A DNA stretch of 11,250 nucleotides from Pirellulaceae bacterium (GCA_013002105.1 JABDKS010000081.1:1-11250); one strand, 5' to 3'. Shown: positions 1 through 7,188, counted from the first letter of the stretch. Notes: generated by a model from the letters alone, not told the origin. A program made the numbers and translations.

Positions 1-105
1 GGACCCACGTCAACGCTTTCGAACGACGCACAGGCAAAAGACTACAAGGACGATTCAGATTCGCCGACAGCGCCCGATCCGACAGCGCCCGAGGGGACGC
101 CGTGA
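1..105 (+). CDS. 3' end of an unidentified upstream gene (partial)
   Basis: Frame 1 is open from the window edge to a TGA at 103-105 and gives a 34-residue tail rich in Asp, Pro, Ala, Ser and Thr, including a short duplicated TAPDP/TAPE stretch. Such acidic, Pro-rich C-terminal tails are common in planctomycete proteins. The TGA overlaps the GTG start of coaX by four bases (GTGA), an arrangement typical of translationally coupled genes. The product cannot be named from this tail. In many planctomycetes a biotin-protein ligase gene lies next to coaX, but nothing seen here supports that identity. The coaX frame is also open back to the window edge, so the reading of this segment is not certain. 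Confidence 0.4.
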   Translation, partial: GPTSTLSNDAQAKDYKDDSDSPTAPDPTAPEGTP

Positions 106-929
106 CCAACGACACCTGCATCGTCGCAGTGGATGTGGGCAACTCGGCCGTCAAATTGTGCGTTCAGCGCGGTGATGGCAGCCCGGTGTTGGGACGCGAT
201 GCTGTCGACACCGATGATTCGTTGATTGATCATGCGATCGCTATCGACGCGGCGGATTGGCAACGTGATGCGATGCGCTGGGTCAGTCAACGTGTCGGTT
301 GCCGAACAGCCCATTGGCGAATCGCAAGTGTGCATCGACGGGCGGCCGACGAGTTGGAGCGGGCAATTCAAGAGTCAATTCCGCGAGACTCCGACGCCTT
401 TACGGTCAGTCGCGTGACGCGGGATGATGTTCCGATGAAAGCGTGCGTGTCACAACCGGATCGTTTGGGCATTGATCGACTATTGGGCGCTTATGCTGCC
501 GTGCAGCGATACGGTTCGCCGATCGTCGTCGTCGATGCCGGATCGGCTGTGACGATCGATTGGGTCGATAGCAGTCAACAGTTTTGCGGCGGGGCGATTC
601 TGCCCGGACTTCGACTACAGACCGAGGTGCTGGCATCGGGAACCGACGCGTTGCCGGAGATCGATTGGCATGACGTGATTGCCGGTCGCGGTCCTGCCAC
701 CAATACCTCCGATGCGATTCGATTGGGGGTTCTGACAGGGGTCGCCGCCGCGATCGATCGACTGGCCGGGCAGTATGCAGAAATGTCGTCATCACCACAA
801 AAACAGGCTCAGATGGTCGTCACGGGGGGCGATTCTCCCGCCATATCGCCTTATTTGCGGCACCTCCACAAAATCGTCCCCAATCTCGTTTGCCGTGGCT
901 TGCTCGATTTGCCAAGATCGTCCAACTAG
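102..929 (+). CDS. coaX: Type III pantothenate kinase
   Basis: This 275-aa protein phosphorylates pantothenate to 4'-phosphopantothenate, the first step of coenzyme A synthesis, in the cytoplasm. Visible family motifs, in order: the N-terminal phosphate-binding DVGNSAVK (11-18), GIDR (123-126, with the aspartate expected to be the catalytic base), VVDAGSAVTID (143-153), GGAILPGLRL (163-172), NTSDAI (201-206) and the C-terminal TGGDS (241-245). Length fits the family (about 250-270 aa). The GTG start at 102 is chosen because GAGGGGA (91-97) sits four bases upstream and the hydrophobic first strand begins right after it. The start overlaps the stop of the preceding frame, suggesting coupling. 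Type III enzymes are known to be insensitive to CoA feedback and to need a monovalent cation; neither can be checked from sequence alone. Confidence 0.93.
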   Translation: MTNDTCIVAVDVGNSAVKLCVQRGDGSPVLGRDAVDTDDSLIDHAIAIDAADWQRDAMRWVSQRVGCRTAHWRIASVHRRAADELERAIQESIPRDSDAFTVSRVTRDDVPMKACVSQPDRLGIDRLLGAYAAVQRYGSPIVVVDAGSAVTIDWVDSSQQFCGGAILPGLRLQTEVLASGTDALPEIDWHDVIAGRGPATNTSDAIRLGVLTGVAAAIDRLAGQYAEMSSSPQKQAQMVVTGGDSPAISPYLRHLHKIVPNLVCRGLLDLPRSSN

Positions 930-1225
930 TTGTCTCGTCAGGGTCACAACTACAATACGATGAAGATGCACACGGTTTGCGCCTCGATAGCAACATTTTC
1001 GAGCCCGTTGGGTAGTGCCTTTGCTGAGTCGACCAGGTACATGTGGCAATGCGATTCGTTCTGCAACGGGACGATTGAAATGATTTGCTCGCATGAATCT
1101 GCAAATGGCCACCCCGCCACGAATGTTGCTGGCAGTCGATCCCATTCGTTCCGTTCGATGGCTGGCCCATGATCGTCGCCATATTGATGCTCCCCCACTG
1201 ACATCCCACCCCACCGCATTCGTCC
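930..1225 (+). other. Intergenic stretch with no convincing gene
   Basis: These 296 bases separate coaX from the J-like membrane protein. Open frames on both strands here show no family resemblance and overlap neighbouring genes. A weak sigma-70-like pair, TTGTCT (930-935) and TACAAT (951-956) with a 15-base spacer, lies just after the coaX stop and could start a transcript for the downstream genes, but the spacer is short. No hairpin with a T-run follows coaX, so readthrough is possible. Confidence 0.4.
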
Positions 1226-3082
1226 ATGACCGCCACGAAGCTCTCCGATTTGCTGCCGATACCCGATGGCGTGGAAGATCCGCATGCTTACCAGGTCTTT
1301 GGGCTCGAAGGTGGCGAACAAGATGCCGGTAAGATCAAGTCTGCTGTCCAGCAGGTCTACGCCCAACTGAAGTCTGCCAAGAGCGAAGCCGACCCGAAGG
1401 TTTGGAAGAAGGCTGCCAAGATTGCCGAGCGTTCCAAAGCATTGTTAGCAGACCCGGCGCAACGAGCCGAACTCGATGCCCGATTCGGCGTGGTCGCGAC
1501 CGCTTCGTCCCCCACCACCGCCGCCGGCATCGCACCGGCCGGCGTGCCGCCGACAGGAATGCCCCCCACGGGTGCGCCACCGGCCGGGATGCCGCCGGGT
1601 GCCGCCGCACCGGCACCTGCCGATCCGCTGGCTGGAATGTTGCCAAACGTCAATCCGCTTGCGGCACCTGCCCCGTCCACGGTACCGGCACAACCAACGG
1701 CACCGCCAATGACGCCCTCGCCACCTGGCACGGCACCCGCAATGCCGCCCAGTCAGGCGATACCCAGTCAAGCGGCCCCCTACCAAATGCCTCCCGGTCA
1801 CGCCGGTGTTCAGCAATACGGTCAACCCCTCACGGCGCAAAATGCACCTGCACCGCCAGCACCCGCTCAGGCAAGTTCGCGTCCGACCGCCGCGCCGGTC
1901 TTCAAAGTAAAGAAATCGAAAAAGCGGCGTCGTTCAAGTTTGGGTAAGACATTGTTCATCTTTGCCGCCTGTTTTCTGGGAATTGCGATCGCCGGTTTGG
2001 CGGCATTCAAAGCGTTTGGGCCAGGTGTCGCGGTCACCAAGGACGGCGTGTTAATCGGAAAGTTACCGCCAAAGGAGAAAAAGCCCACCACATCGGCACC
2101 ACGAAAAGAACGATATCCCAAACCCAAGCGAAACGTTGATCCTGTGATGGGGTCGATGTCCGGAGGTGTCGATCCGCCGGCCAAGTTGTCGAGTACTGGC
2201 ATACCGGTCAACGAGTTCTCACCGCCGCAAAGTGACAACGCTTCAGCCGCTGACAATGCCAGTGACAACACGGGAATGCAGGAACCGCCATCGATGGACC
2301 CAGCGTCGATGGATCCAACGTCGACGGACTCGGGAATGCTCCCGGACCTGACGGGGGACATGACGACGGGGGACATGACGACGGAGGACGCAGTCCCCGA
2401 TGTCAATGCCGCGGACATGGCAGATTCATCGCCGAGTGATCCGGCGATGACGCCGTCCCCATCGACGCCGGTCCCTGAAGTCAATCCCGACGGCGCGCTG
2501 CCGGTGTCGCCCGGCACCGAAACGGGGCCGGTGAAATTGACCGACCAACAGATTGCTGCCAACGATGCGGCGATCAAGCAAGTCAAAGAGTTGATCGCCG
2601 GAGCGAAGTGGATCGAGATGAAACCGGCTGCCGAAAAATTGACGGAGATGATGTTGTCCGACGAACAACGTGTCGAAGCCGATGCGTTGTATAACCTGGC
2701 CGACCTGGCAATGTTTTATCGCGGCGCGGTGCAACGGGGACTTGGCACACTCAAAGCGACTCAGGATTTCGAGGTAGCCGAGGGCTTCCGCGTCCTCGTG
2801 GTCGAAGTCAGTCATAGTTCTCTGACGGTTCGTTATAACGCTCGCAACAAGACCTATTCGTTGGACGAAATTCCCTTTCGGTTGGCCGAGAAAATATCGA
2901 CCTTCGCCCTCGATCCTGGCAAACCCGATTCAATTGCCGCCAAATCCTGCTACCAAGCCATTTCGCCGTTGTCCAACGACGAGCATCGCAAGGAAGCGAT
3001 CAATTGGTTGGAACTGGTCAACGATGATTTGGAAGATGTCGATACCAAGGCAGTTGGTGAAATGATCCAGTCTATTTTCTAG
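1226..3082 (+). CDS. Membrane-anchored protein with degenerate J-like N-terminus, planctomycete type
   Basis: The 618-aa product has four parts. Residues about 18-88 resemble the J-like helical module common in planctomycete proteins (AYQVFGLEGG near 21-30, then helices ending in ALLADPAQRAELDARF), but there is no HPD tripeptide, so it should not stimulate a DnaK ATPase in the classical way. Residues 90-225 are a Pro/Ala/Met linker with PPTGMPP-type repeats. A basic cluster KVKKSKKRRR (227-236) precedes one transmembrane helix (about 241-263), predicting the J-like part inside and the rest outside. Residues 285-435 are acidic, with pentapeptide repeats SMDPx and TGDMT. Residues 436-618 form a predicted helical/β domain of unknown function. 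The ATG at 1226 lacks a clear Shine-Dalgarno site. argE follows 30 bases later, so the two may be cotranscribed. Function is unknown. Confidence 0.8.
   Translation: MTATKLSDLLPIPDGVEDPHAYQVFGLEGGEQDAGKIKSAVQQVYAQLKSAKSEADPKVWKKAAKIAERSKALLADPAQRAELDARFGVVATASSPTTAAGIAPAGVPPTGMPPTGAPPAGMPPGAAAPAPADPLAGMLPNVNPLAAPAPSTVPAQPTAPPMTPSPPGTAPAMPPSQAIPSQAAPYQMPPGHAGVQQYGQPLTAQNAPAPPAPAQASSRPTAAPVFKVKKSKKRRRSSLGKTLFIFAACFLGIAIAGLAAFKAFGPGVAVTKDGVLIGKLPPKEKKPTTSAPRKERYPKPKRNVDPVMGSMSGGVDPPAKLSSTGIPVNEFSPPQSDNASAADNASDNTGMQEPPSMDPASMDPTSTDSGMLPDLTGDMTTGDMTTEDAVPDVNAADMADSSPSDPAMTPSPSTPVPEVNPDGALPVSPGTETGPVKLTDQQIAANDAAIKQVKELIAGAKWIEMKPAAEKLTEMMLSDEQRVEADALYNLADLAMFYRGAVQRGLGTLKATQDFEVAEGFRVLVVEVSHSSLTVRYNARNKTYSLDEIPFRLAEKISTFALDPGKPDSIAAKSCYQAISPLSNDEHRKEAINWLELVNDDLEDVDTKAVGEMIQSIF
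2291..2380 (+). repeat. Two in-frame 15-bp tandem repeats in the acidic linker
   Basis: TCGATGGACCCAGCG (2291-2305) is followed by TCGATGGATCCAACG (2306-2320) and a decayed third unit, coding SMDPA-SMDPT-STDSG. ACGGGGGACATGACG occurs twice without change (2351-2365, 2366-2380) and then as a partial copy, coding TGDMT-TGDMT-TED. Both have 15-base periods that keep the frame, so copy-number changes would lengthen or shorten the extracytoplasmic linker without breaking the gene. Confidence 0.85.
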
Positions 3083-3112
3083 TGCGATGCAATTTGTGGT
3101 AATGTTGGATCG

Positions 3113-4264
3113 ATGACATCACTGCAAAACAGTCTTGATACGCTCGGCCAACTGATCTCCTATGCGTCGGTCAGTTCGACCAGCAATGCCGCGGTCTCTC
3201 AGTTTGTCCGCGAGTGTCTCCAGTCGCTCGGATTCGCCGTCCAACGGTCACAATACTTGGATGCCGATGGGGTAGAAAAAATCAACTTGGTCGCGCGGCG
3301 CGATTCGACCAACAAACAATCCGATCAAGGCGGATTGGCATATTTTTGCCATACCGACGTCGTCCCAGCCAAAGGTTGGACGGGCCCGGGAGGCGATCCT
3401 TTCACGGCGGTTATCCAGAACGATCGGATGTACGGTCGCGGTGCCTGTGACATGAAAGGTTCACTCGCGGCGATGCTCAGCGCTGTGGCGAGAGTCGATC
3501 CCGCCGATCAAACGGCTCCGCTTTGGATTGTCTGCACCGCGGATGAAGAAGTCGGTTTTGAAGGTGCCAAATATTTGGTCCAGCACTCCACTGCTTACCG
3601 CGAGATTGTTGCGGCCCAACCGCTGGGCATCATCGGCGAGCCAACGTCGTTGGGGGTCGTGCACGCTCACAAAGGAATCAAAGGATTTGAAATCATCAGT
3701 CGTGGCCGGGCCGCCCACAGTAGTTTGGCCGACGGAGTTAATGCGAACGAAGCACTTGTGCCAATGCTGCAAACGGTGTTGGAGTTGGGCGAGAAAACGA
3801 AGTCAGATCCGCGCTATCACGACCACCGATTTGATCCGCCGACACTGTCGTGGAATTTTGGTGTGCGTGATTCCAACTCCGCGATCAACATTACGTCACC
3901 TCGGAGCAGTGTTTGGGTTACGTTACGTTCGATGCCGGAAATTGACGGGGAAGACTTGTTCGCGGCCGCGAAAGCAAAAGCGGAATCGCTCGGATTGGAA
4001 TTTGTGCGACACGAAGGGGGATGTCCCGTTTGGGTAAATCCGAATGCGGATGCGGTGCAAGCAATGTGCGAATTGGCTGGTCGCGCTGCCACAACTGTGT
4101 GCTACGGGACCGACGGGGGTGAATTTACCGAGTTGAAACAGATGGTCGTTTGCGGCCCCGGCGACATCGCACAAGCCCATACGACCGACGAATACCTGGC
4201 GATCGAACAACTGCAAAACGGGATCGACCTGTACCGTCGAGCCATCAGGCGGTGGTGTTGCTGA
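3113..4264 (+). CDS. argE: M20 family metallopeptidase, acetylornithine deacetylase-like
   Basis: The 383-aa protein is a two-zinc M20 amidohydrolase most like ArgE, which removes acetate from N-acetylornithine in arginine synthesis. Visible pieces: the first metal-site motif CHTDVVP (H80, D82), GRGACDMKG with the bridging D113, ADEEVG with catalytic base E145 and ligand E146, GEPTSL with acidic ligand E176, the dimerisation-domain signature AAHSS (200-204), and GPGDIAQAHTTDE with the last ligand H356. All expected ligands are present and the length fits the family. TDGGEF (333-338) and GPGDIAQAH favour ArgE over DapE, but substrate in this family is hard to assign, and a related N-acyl amino acid substrate is possible. 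No strong ribosome site precedes the ATG. It sits 30 bases after the J-like protein gene and has no arginine genes beside it. Confidence 0.85.
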   Translation: MTSLQNSLDTLGQLISYASVSSTSNAAVSQFVRECLQSLGFAVQRSQYLDADGVEKINLVARRDSTNKQSDQGGLAYFCHTDVVPAKGWTGPGGDPFTAVIQNDRMYGRGACDMKGSLAAMLSAVARVDPADQTAPLWIVCTADEEVGFEGAKYLVQHSTAYREIVAAQPLGIIGEPTSLGVVHAHKGIKGFEIISRGRAAHSSLADGVNANEALVPMLQTVLELGEKTKSDPRYHDHRFDPPTLSWNFGVRDSNSAINITSPRSSVWVTLRSMPEIDGEDLFAAAKAKAESLGLEFVRHEGGCPVWVNPNADAVQAMCELAGRAATTVCYGTDGGEFTELKQMVVCGPGDIAQAHTTDEYLAIEQLQNGIDLYRRAIRRWCC

Positions 4265-4351
4265 GCCAGACTCTCGCTCAATAGAAAATGGGTGCCAAAA
4301 ATCGCCGCAATTGTGCCCGAAAATACCGCACGAGAGTGATCTGGTGGCAAT

Positions 4352-4370
4352 ATTGAGAACGATTCGCAAT
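4352..4370 (+). promoter_or_regulatory. Candidate Fur box upstream of hemP
   Basis: The 19-base ATTGAGAACGATTCGCAAT is a near-perfect palindrome with a single mismatched pair between its 8-base arms. Its core TGAGAACGATTCGCA (4354-4368) matches the classical 7-1-7 Fur-type sequence TGAGAATGATTCTCA at 13 of 15 positions. It lies 66 bases before the called hemP start, where an iron-repressed promoter would be expected. HemP genes are Fur-controlled in several proteobacteria; that this applies here is inference. I could not place a matching -35/-10 pair with confidence. Confidence 0.5.
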
Positions 4371-4436
4371 AAGGCATTGCACTTGGGGAGTTCGTGCAGC
4401 AGAATGCGGAGGTCATCCGCCCCTGTCCAACACTGA

Positions 4437-4727
4437 TTGCTTTTCATTTTGAGCGATTCCACACGCCGAGCCGAATCAGCTGCCTCTGGGTCGACACCGT
4501 CGGCAGCAGGGTCACCGAGCGCAGCAGGATCGTCAGGGGCGGCGGAGTCGCCGAGCGCAGCAGGATCGTCGAGCGAAGTTCCGCCCGAAGCCGATGGACC
4601 CAATCTGCCCAAGATCATCAAGTTCGACGAATTGGCACGCTGTGGTGACGAGGTCTGGATCGAGCACGAACGTCAAATCTATCGGTTGCGTCGCACGCGG
4701 CAGGGCAAGTTGATTTTGACGAAGTGA
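4437..4727 (+). CDS. hemP: Small HemP family hemin-uptake protein with low-complexity N-terminus
   Basis: The last 38 residues carry the HemP fold signature: [19 protein letters not shown] (59-77), then [15 protein letters not shown] (82-96), which is almost the family consensus up to the C-terminus. HemP/HmuP proteins accompany heme-uptake systems, and some regulate heme-receptor expression; the exact biochemical role is unsettled. Residues 1-55 are low complexity, with SPSAAGS-type repeats, and are unlike the compact HemP of proteobacteria. The start is uncertain. A TGA lies immediately before the TTG at 4437, so translation starts there or later; TTG at 4449 (giving MSDSTRRAE) looks at least as likely, and neither has a good ribosome site. 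No receptor, ABC transporter or TonB gene is adjacent. A Fur-like palindrome lies upstream. Confidence 0.8.
   Translation: MLFILSDSTRRAESAASGSTPSAAGSPSAAGSSGAAESPSAAGSSSEVPPEADGPNLPKIIKFDELARCGDEVWIEHERQIYRLRRTRQGKLILTK
4515..4570 (+). repeat. Duplicated 20-bp segment inside hemP
   Basis: CCGAGCGCAGCAGGATCGTC occurs at 4515-4534 and again, identical, at 4551-4570. The 36-base offset equals 12 codons, so the frame is kept and both copies code PSAAGSS. This suggests recent in-frame duplication in the low-complexity N-terminus of HemP. Confidence 0.85.
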
Positions 4728-4750
4728 TCGCGGGATACTTCGAGAGTGTG

Positions 4751-4862
4751 GTAACGGACGGAAGTTCGTTTTGCGACGTAGCAGAGTGGATTGGGTAACG
4801 GACTGAAGTCCGTTTTACGATGAGGTTGGGTGGATTGGGTAACGGACTGAAGTCCGTTTTAC
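4751..4862 (+). repeat. Three 44-bp repeat units, each with a hairpin, between hemP and recJ
   Basis: A block starting GTAACGGAC recurs at 4751, 4795 and 4839, exactly 44 bases apart. Copies 2 and 3 share the palindrome ACGGACTGAAGTCCGT followed by TTTTAC; the arms extend to GTAA/TTAC if a two-base TT bulge is allowed. Copy 1 (ACGGACGGAAGTTCGT) has one change in the arm that still permits a G-U pair in the + strand RNA. The spacers share a TGGATTGG ending. On + each hairpin is followed by a short T-run, so the array could end hemP transcription. The third copy covers the recJ stop codon at 4859-4861. Confidence 0.85.
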
Positions 4863-6628
4863 CTGGTGGCGGCTGGGACCATGGATTTTGCGGGCCGCCA
4901 GTCGACGACGTGAACTTCGACTTTTCGATAGCCACGGAATTCGTTGATCACCGGTCGGTAGACAATTTCGATCGGGCCATCGCAGGCGTTCAAATCATCG
5001 CACCAGTCGCCTGCCCCAAAAGCGACGCCGCGAATGACTTTTCTGCCTTGCCGCAGATTCACCGTCAGATGACGGTCGCCGCTGCCCATTTTTCTCGCTG
5101 GCTCGTCCAATTCGACGTTGCTACAAAACAACATCGGACGCGGATTGCTTTGTCCAAACGGTGCCAGCATCTCCATTTGTTTGACGACGGCTAGATTGAT
5201 CTGACCCAACGGGGCTTCCGCATCGATCGTCAATTCAGGCACCAAATCTTGATCAGCACATTGCTGCGCAACCGATTCGCAAAACGCAGAGCGAAAGGAT
5301 TCAATCGATCGTTCGTCAATCGTGATTCCCGCAGCCGCTTTGTGGCCACCGAATCGCACCAATTGATCACGGCACTGATCGATTGCCGCATACAGATCGA
5401 TGTTCGTGCCGCCGACGCGTCCCGAACCGACCGCCTGCCCGTTGCCGGTCGAGTCGAGCGAAATCACGATGACCGGCTTGGCGTACTTTTCACTTAACCG
5501 ACCCGCCACAACACCGATCACGCCCTGGTGCCAACCGACACCGGCCAACACAAGTGCCGGATCACCTTCGGGGTCAAAGTCATTTTTCGCTTGTTTCTGC
5601 GCGGCCAAGTGAACACTGCGCTGCAAGGTATCCCGGTTGGAATTCAACTGGTCGATGTATTGTGCCAACGATTCGGCTCGTTCGCCCGGTCCGGTGGTCA
5701 ACAATTCGACGGCCAATTGCGCTTGTCCCAGTCGACCGGCCGCGTTGAGCCTCGGACCCAAATTGAAACCGATGCTTTCGGTGTTCAGGGTCGACTGTTC
5801 ATTCAGCTTGGTAACTTTCATCAATTCCACGAGCCCAGGCAGCGGCTCGGCTTGCAGCGTTCGCAGACCGTGGGTCACCAAGATTCGGTTTTCGTCCAGC
5901 AAGGGGACGACGTCCGCGACCGTCCCGATCGCTGCCAGAGCAAGCGATTGCATCAGGTATCGCCGCATGGGCTCGGTGACTTTTTTGGATCCGCTCACTT
6001 CTTGACAGAGTGACCAAGCCAATTTGAACGCCACGCCGGCTCCGCAAAGTCCCGTAAACGGGTAAGCCTTTCCTGGCAGTTGCGGATGAACAATCGCGTC
6101 GGCGTCTGGCAATTCGTCCAACATTGTGTGGTGATCGGTGATGATCAATTGGATGCCCAGTTCCTTGCACAATCTGGCACACTCGATGCTCGTGATCCCG
6201 CAGTCGACCGAAACAATCAGCTTTTTACCTCGCTCGGCCAACTTGCGAATCGAGTCGGCGTTGAGCCCGTAACCGTCTTCTAAGCGGTTGGGGACGTGAT
6301 AGCTGACGTCCGCACCCAGCAGTCGCAGTCCGTTGACCAAGATCGCTGTGCCGGTCATGCCGTCGCAGTCATAGTCACCATAAATGACGATGGGCGTTTG
6401 GTCGTTGATGGCGGCCACAAGGATAGCGGTCGCAGCCGGGACGCCCGGTAAATCCTGCGGATCGCGGAGTCCGGTGAGTTTGGTTTCCAGAAACGAGGCA
6501 GCGTCAGCGGCCGAGTAGACGCCACGGCTGACCATCAATTGGGCGACCACCGCGGGCAGCCCTGCGTCTCGCATCAACTGTTCGACGCGAGGTGCATCGT
6601 GTGGCACAATCCGCCAGATTCTCTGCAT
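4859..6628 (-). CDS. recJ: Single-stranded-DNA-specific 5'-3' exonuclease RecJ
   Basis: RecJ degrades single-stranded DNA 5' to 3' in recombination, mismatch repair and base-excision repair. The DHH phosphoesterase motifs are intact, numbering from the start chosen here: DYDCDG (85-90), SVDCG (140-144), TDHH (164-167), HPQ (181-183), GTVADVVPL (235-243) and GPRLNAAGR (291-299). The DHHA1 domain follows, with GGHKAAAG (427-434), then a C-terminal OB-like region. The 589-aa length is typical. The frame extends further to 6703, but the ATG at 6626-6628 is preferred because GGAGAG (6635-6640) sits six bases upstream and MQRIWRIVP is a usual RecJ beginning. The gene converges with hemP, and its stop codon lies inside the third 44-bp repeat. 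A terminator separates it from rpmG, so it probably has its own promoter. Confidence 0.96.
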   Translation of the reverse strand: MQRIWRIVPHDAPRVEQLMRDAGLPAVVAQLMVSRGVYSAADAASFLETKLTGLRDPQDLPGVPAATAILVAAINDQTPIVIYGDYDCDGMTGTAILVNGLRLLGADVSYHVPNRLEDGYGLNADSIRKLAERGKKLIVSVDCGITSIECARLCKELGIQLIITDHHTMLDELPDADAIVHPQLPGKAYPFTGLCGAGVAFKLAWSLCQEVSGSKKVTEPMRRYLMQSLALAAIGTVADVVPLLDENRILVTHGLRTLQAEPLPGLVELMKVTKLNEQSTLNTESIGFNLGPRLNAAGRLGQAQLAVELLTTGPGERAESLAQYIDQLNSNRDTLQRSVHLAAQKQAKNDFDPEGDPALVLAGVGWHQGVIGVVAGRLSEKYAKPVIVISLDSTGNGQAVGSGRVGGTNIDLYAAIDQCRDQLVRFGGHKAAAGITIDERSIESFRSAFCESVAQQCADQDLVPELTIDAEAPLGQINLAVVKQMEMLAPFGQSNPRPMLFCSNVELDEPARKMGSGDRHLTVNLRQGRKVIRGVAFGAGDWCDDLNACDGPIEIVYRPVINEFRGYRKVEVHVVDWRPAKSMVPAATR

Positions 6629-6723
6629 CCCTGCCTCTCCGTTTTCTTTGTCGGATAAGTGTTGTCCGATCCTGTTGCGAACGCCGCGGTGCCAGCTAAG
6701 CACCTCAAGTCGAGCTTGGAGTC

Positions 6724-6753
6724 AAAAAAATACGCCAGGACAAATCCTGGCGT
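6724..6753 (-). terminator. Intrinsic terminator downstream of rpmG
   Basis: Read on the - strand, ACGCCAGGA and TCCTGGCGT form a perfect 9-bp stem (6745-6753 with 6732-6740) around a TTTG loop, followed by an A and seven T (6724-6730). This is a standard Rho-independent terminator shape. It lies about 75 bases after the rpmG stop and about 95 before the recJ start, on the strand of both genes. Confidence 0.85.
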
Positions 6754-6827
6754 TATTCAACGTAACCGACTGGGTCATTGCCAACCAACCGGGCGAACCC
6801 CAGCGTCAGTGACAGCAGACCGTGAGC

Positions 6828-6995
6828 TTACTTTTTCTTTTCGACGTGCCACGTGTGTTTGCGAAGACGAGGGCTGTACTTCTTCAAGCGAAGCTTTTCG
6901 CCACCGGGTTTTCGCTTGAGCGTGTAATTGATGTCGCCTGCTTCTTCGCAGACCAAAAACACGGTATCAGCCTTTTTCTTGCTACGGCCAGCCAT
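6828..6995 (-). CDS. rpmG: Ribosomal protein bL33, form lacking the zinc cysteines
   Basis: A 55-aa frame begins [18 protein letters not shown] and ends [20 protein letters not shown], matching the L33 pattern, in which [17 protein letters not shown] stands for the usual strand-loop-strand and KHTxH is the conserved C-terminus. L33 is a small protein of the 50S subunit near the E site. Only one cysteine (C16) remains; the two CxxC pairs of the zinc-binding form are missing, and the position often held by Cys before P is serine here (YSP), so this is a zinc-independent version. Start: ATG at 6993-6995, without a strong ribosome site. In many bacteria rpmG precedes secE-nusG-rplK; here it stands alone on - with its own terminator. 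Confidence 0.93.
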   Translation of the reverse strand: MAGRSKKKADTVFLVCEEAGDINYTLKRKPGGEKLRLKKYSPRLRKHTWHVEKKK

Positions 6996-7188
6996 CAGGA
7001 ATCTCGTCGTTAAATTGTTTCATTTGTTGGGTTTTGGGCCCCGGATTATGACAGGCGTTCGGTCGTTTGGGCAAGTCCCGTTTCCAGGCTTTTCCGACAC
7101 GTTGGCCGGTCAAACCGCGTTCTTTGACACGAAACAGCCCTCCGCGACGACTTCCCGCCAGGCTGGGATGACCGACAAGTTGCCACAA

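Noticed and set aside
40..54. DYKDD at the end of the upstream frame, resembling part of an epitope tag
   Set aside because: Only five residues match and the context is a natural acidic tail; chance.
960..1172. 70-residue frame starting MKMHTVCASIATFSSPLGSAFAES, which looks a little like a secretion signal
   Set aside because: The hydrophobic stretch is weak, there is no ribosome site, the rest is unlike any family and codon use is not gene-like. Kept only as a remark.
1357..1731. 124-aa frame on the - strand, rich in Gly/Ala
   Set aside because: It is the antisense image of the Pro/Ala linker codons of the J-like protein and has no independent support.
4288..4356. 22-codon frame MGAKNRRNCARKYRTRVIWWQY before hemP, considered as a leader peptide
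   Set aside because: No ribosome site and no regulatory codon pattern. Its stop falls in the Fur-like palindrome, but this is probably chance.
3923..4621. 232-aa - strand frame covering the argE end and hemP
   Set aside because: It lies opposite two recognised + strand genes, and its repeats mirror the SAAGS repeats of HemP.
6982..7188. 68-aa - strand frame upstream of rpmG
   Set aside because: It overlaps the rpmG start in another phase, has no recognisable family and no good ribosome site. The 193-base gap is treated as non-coding.
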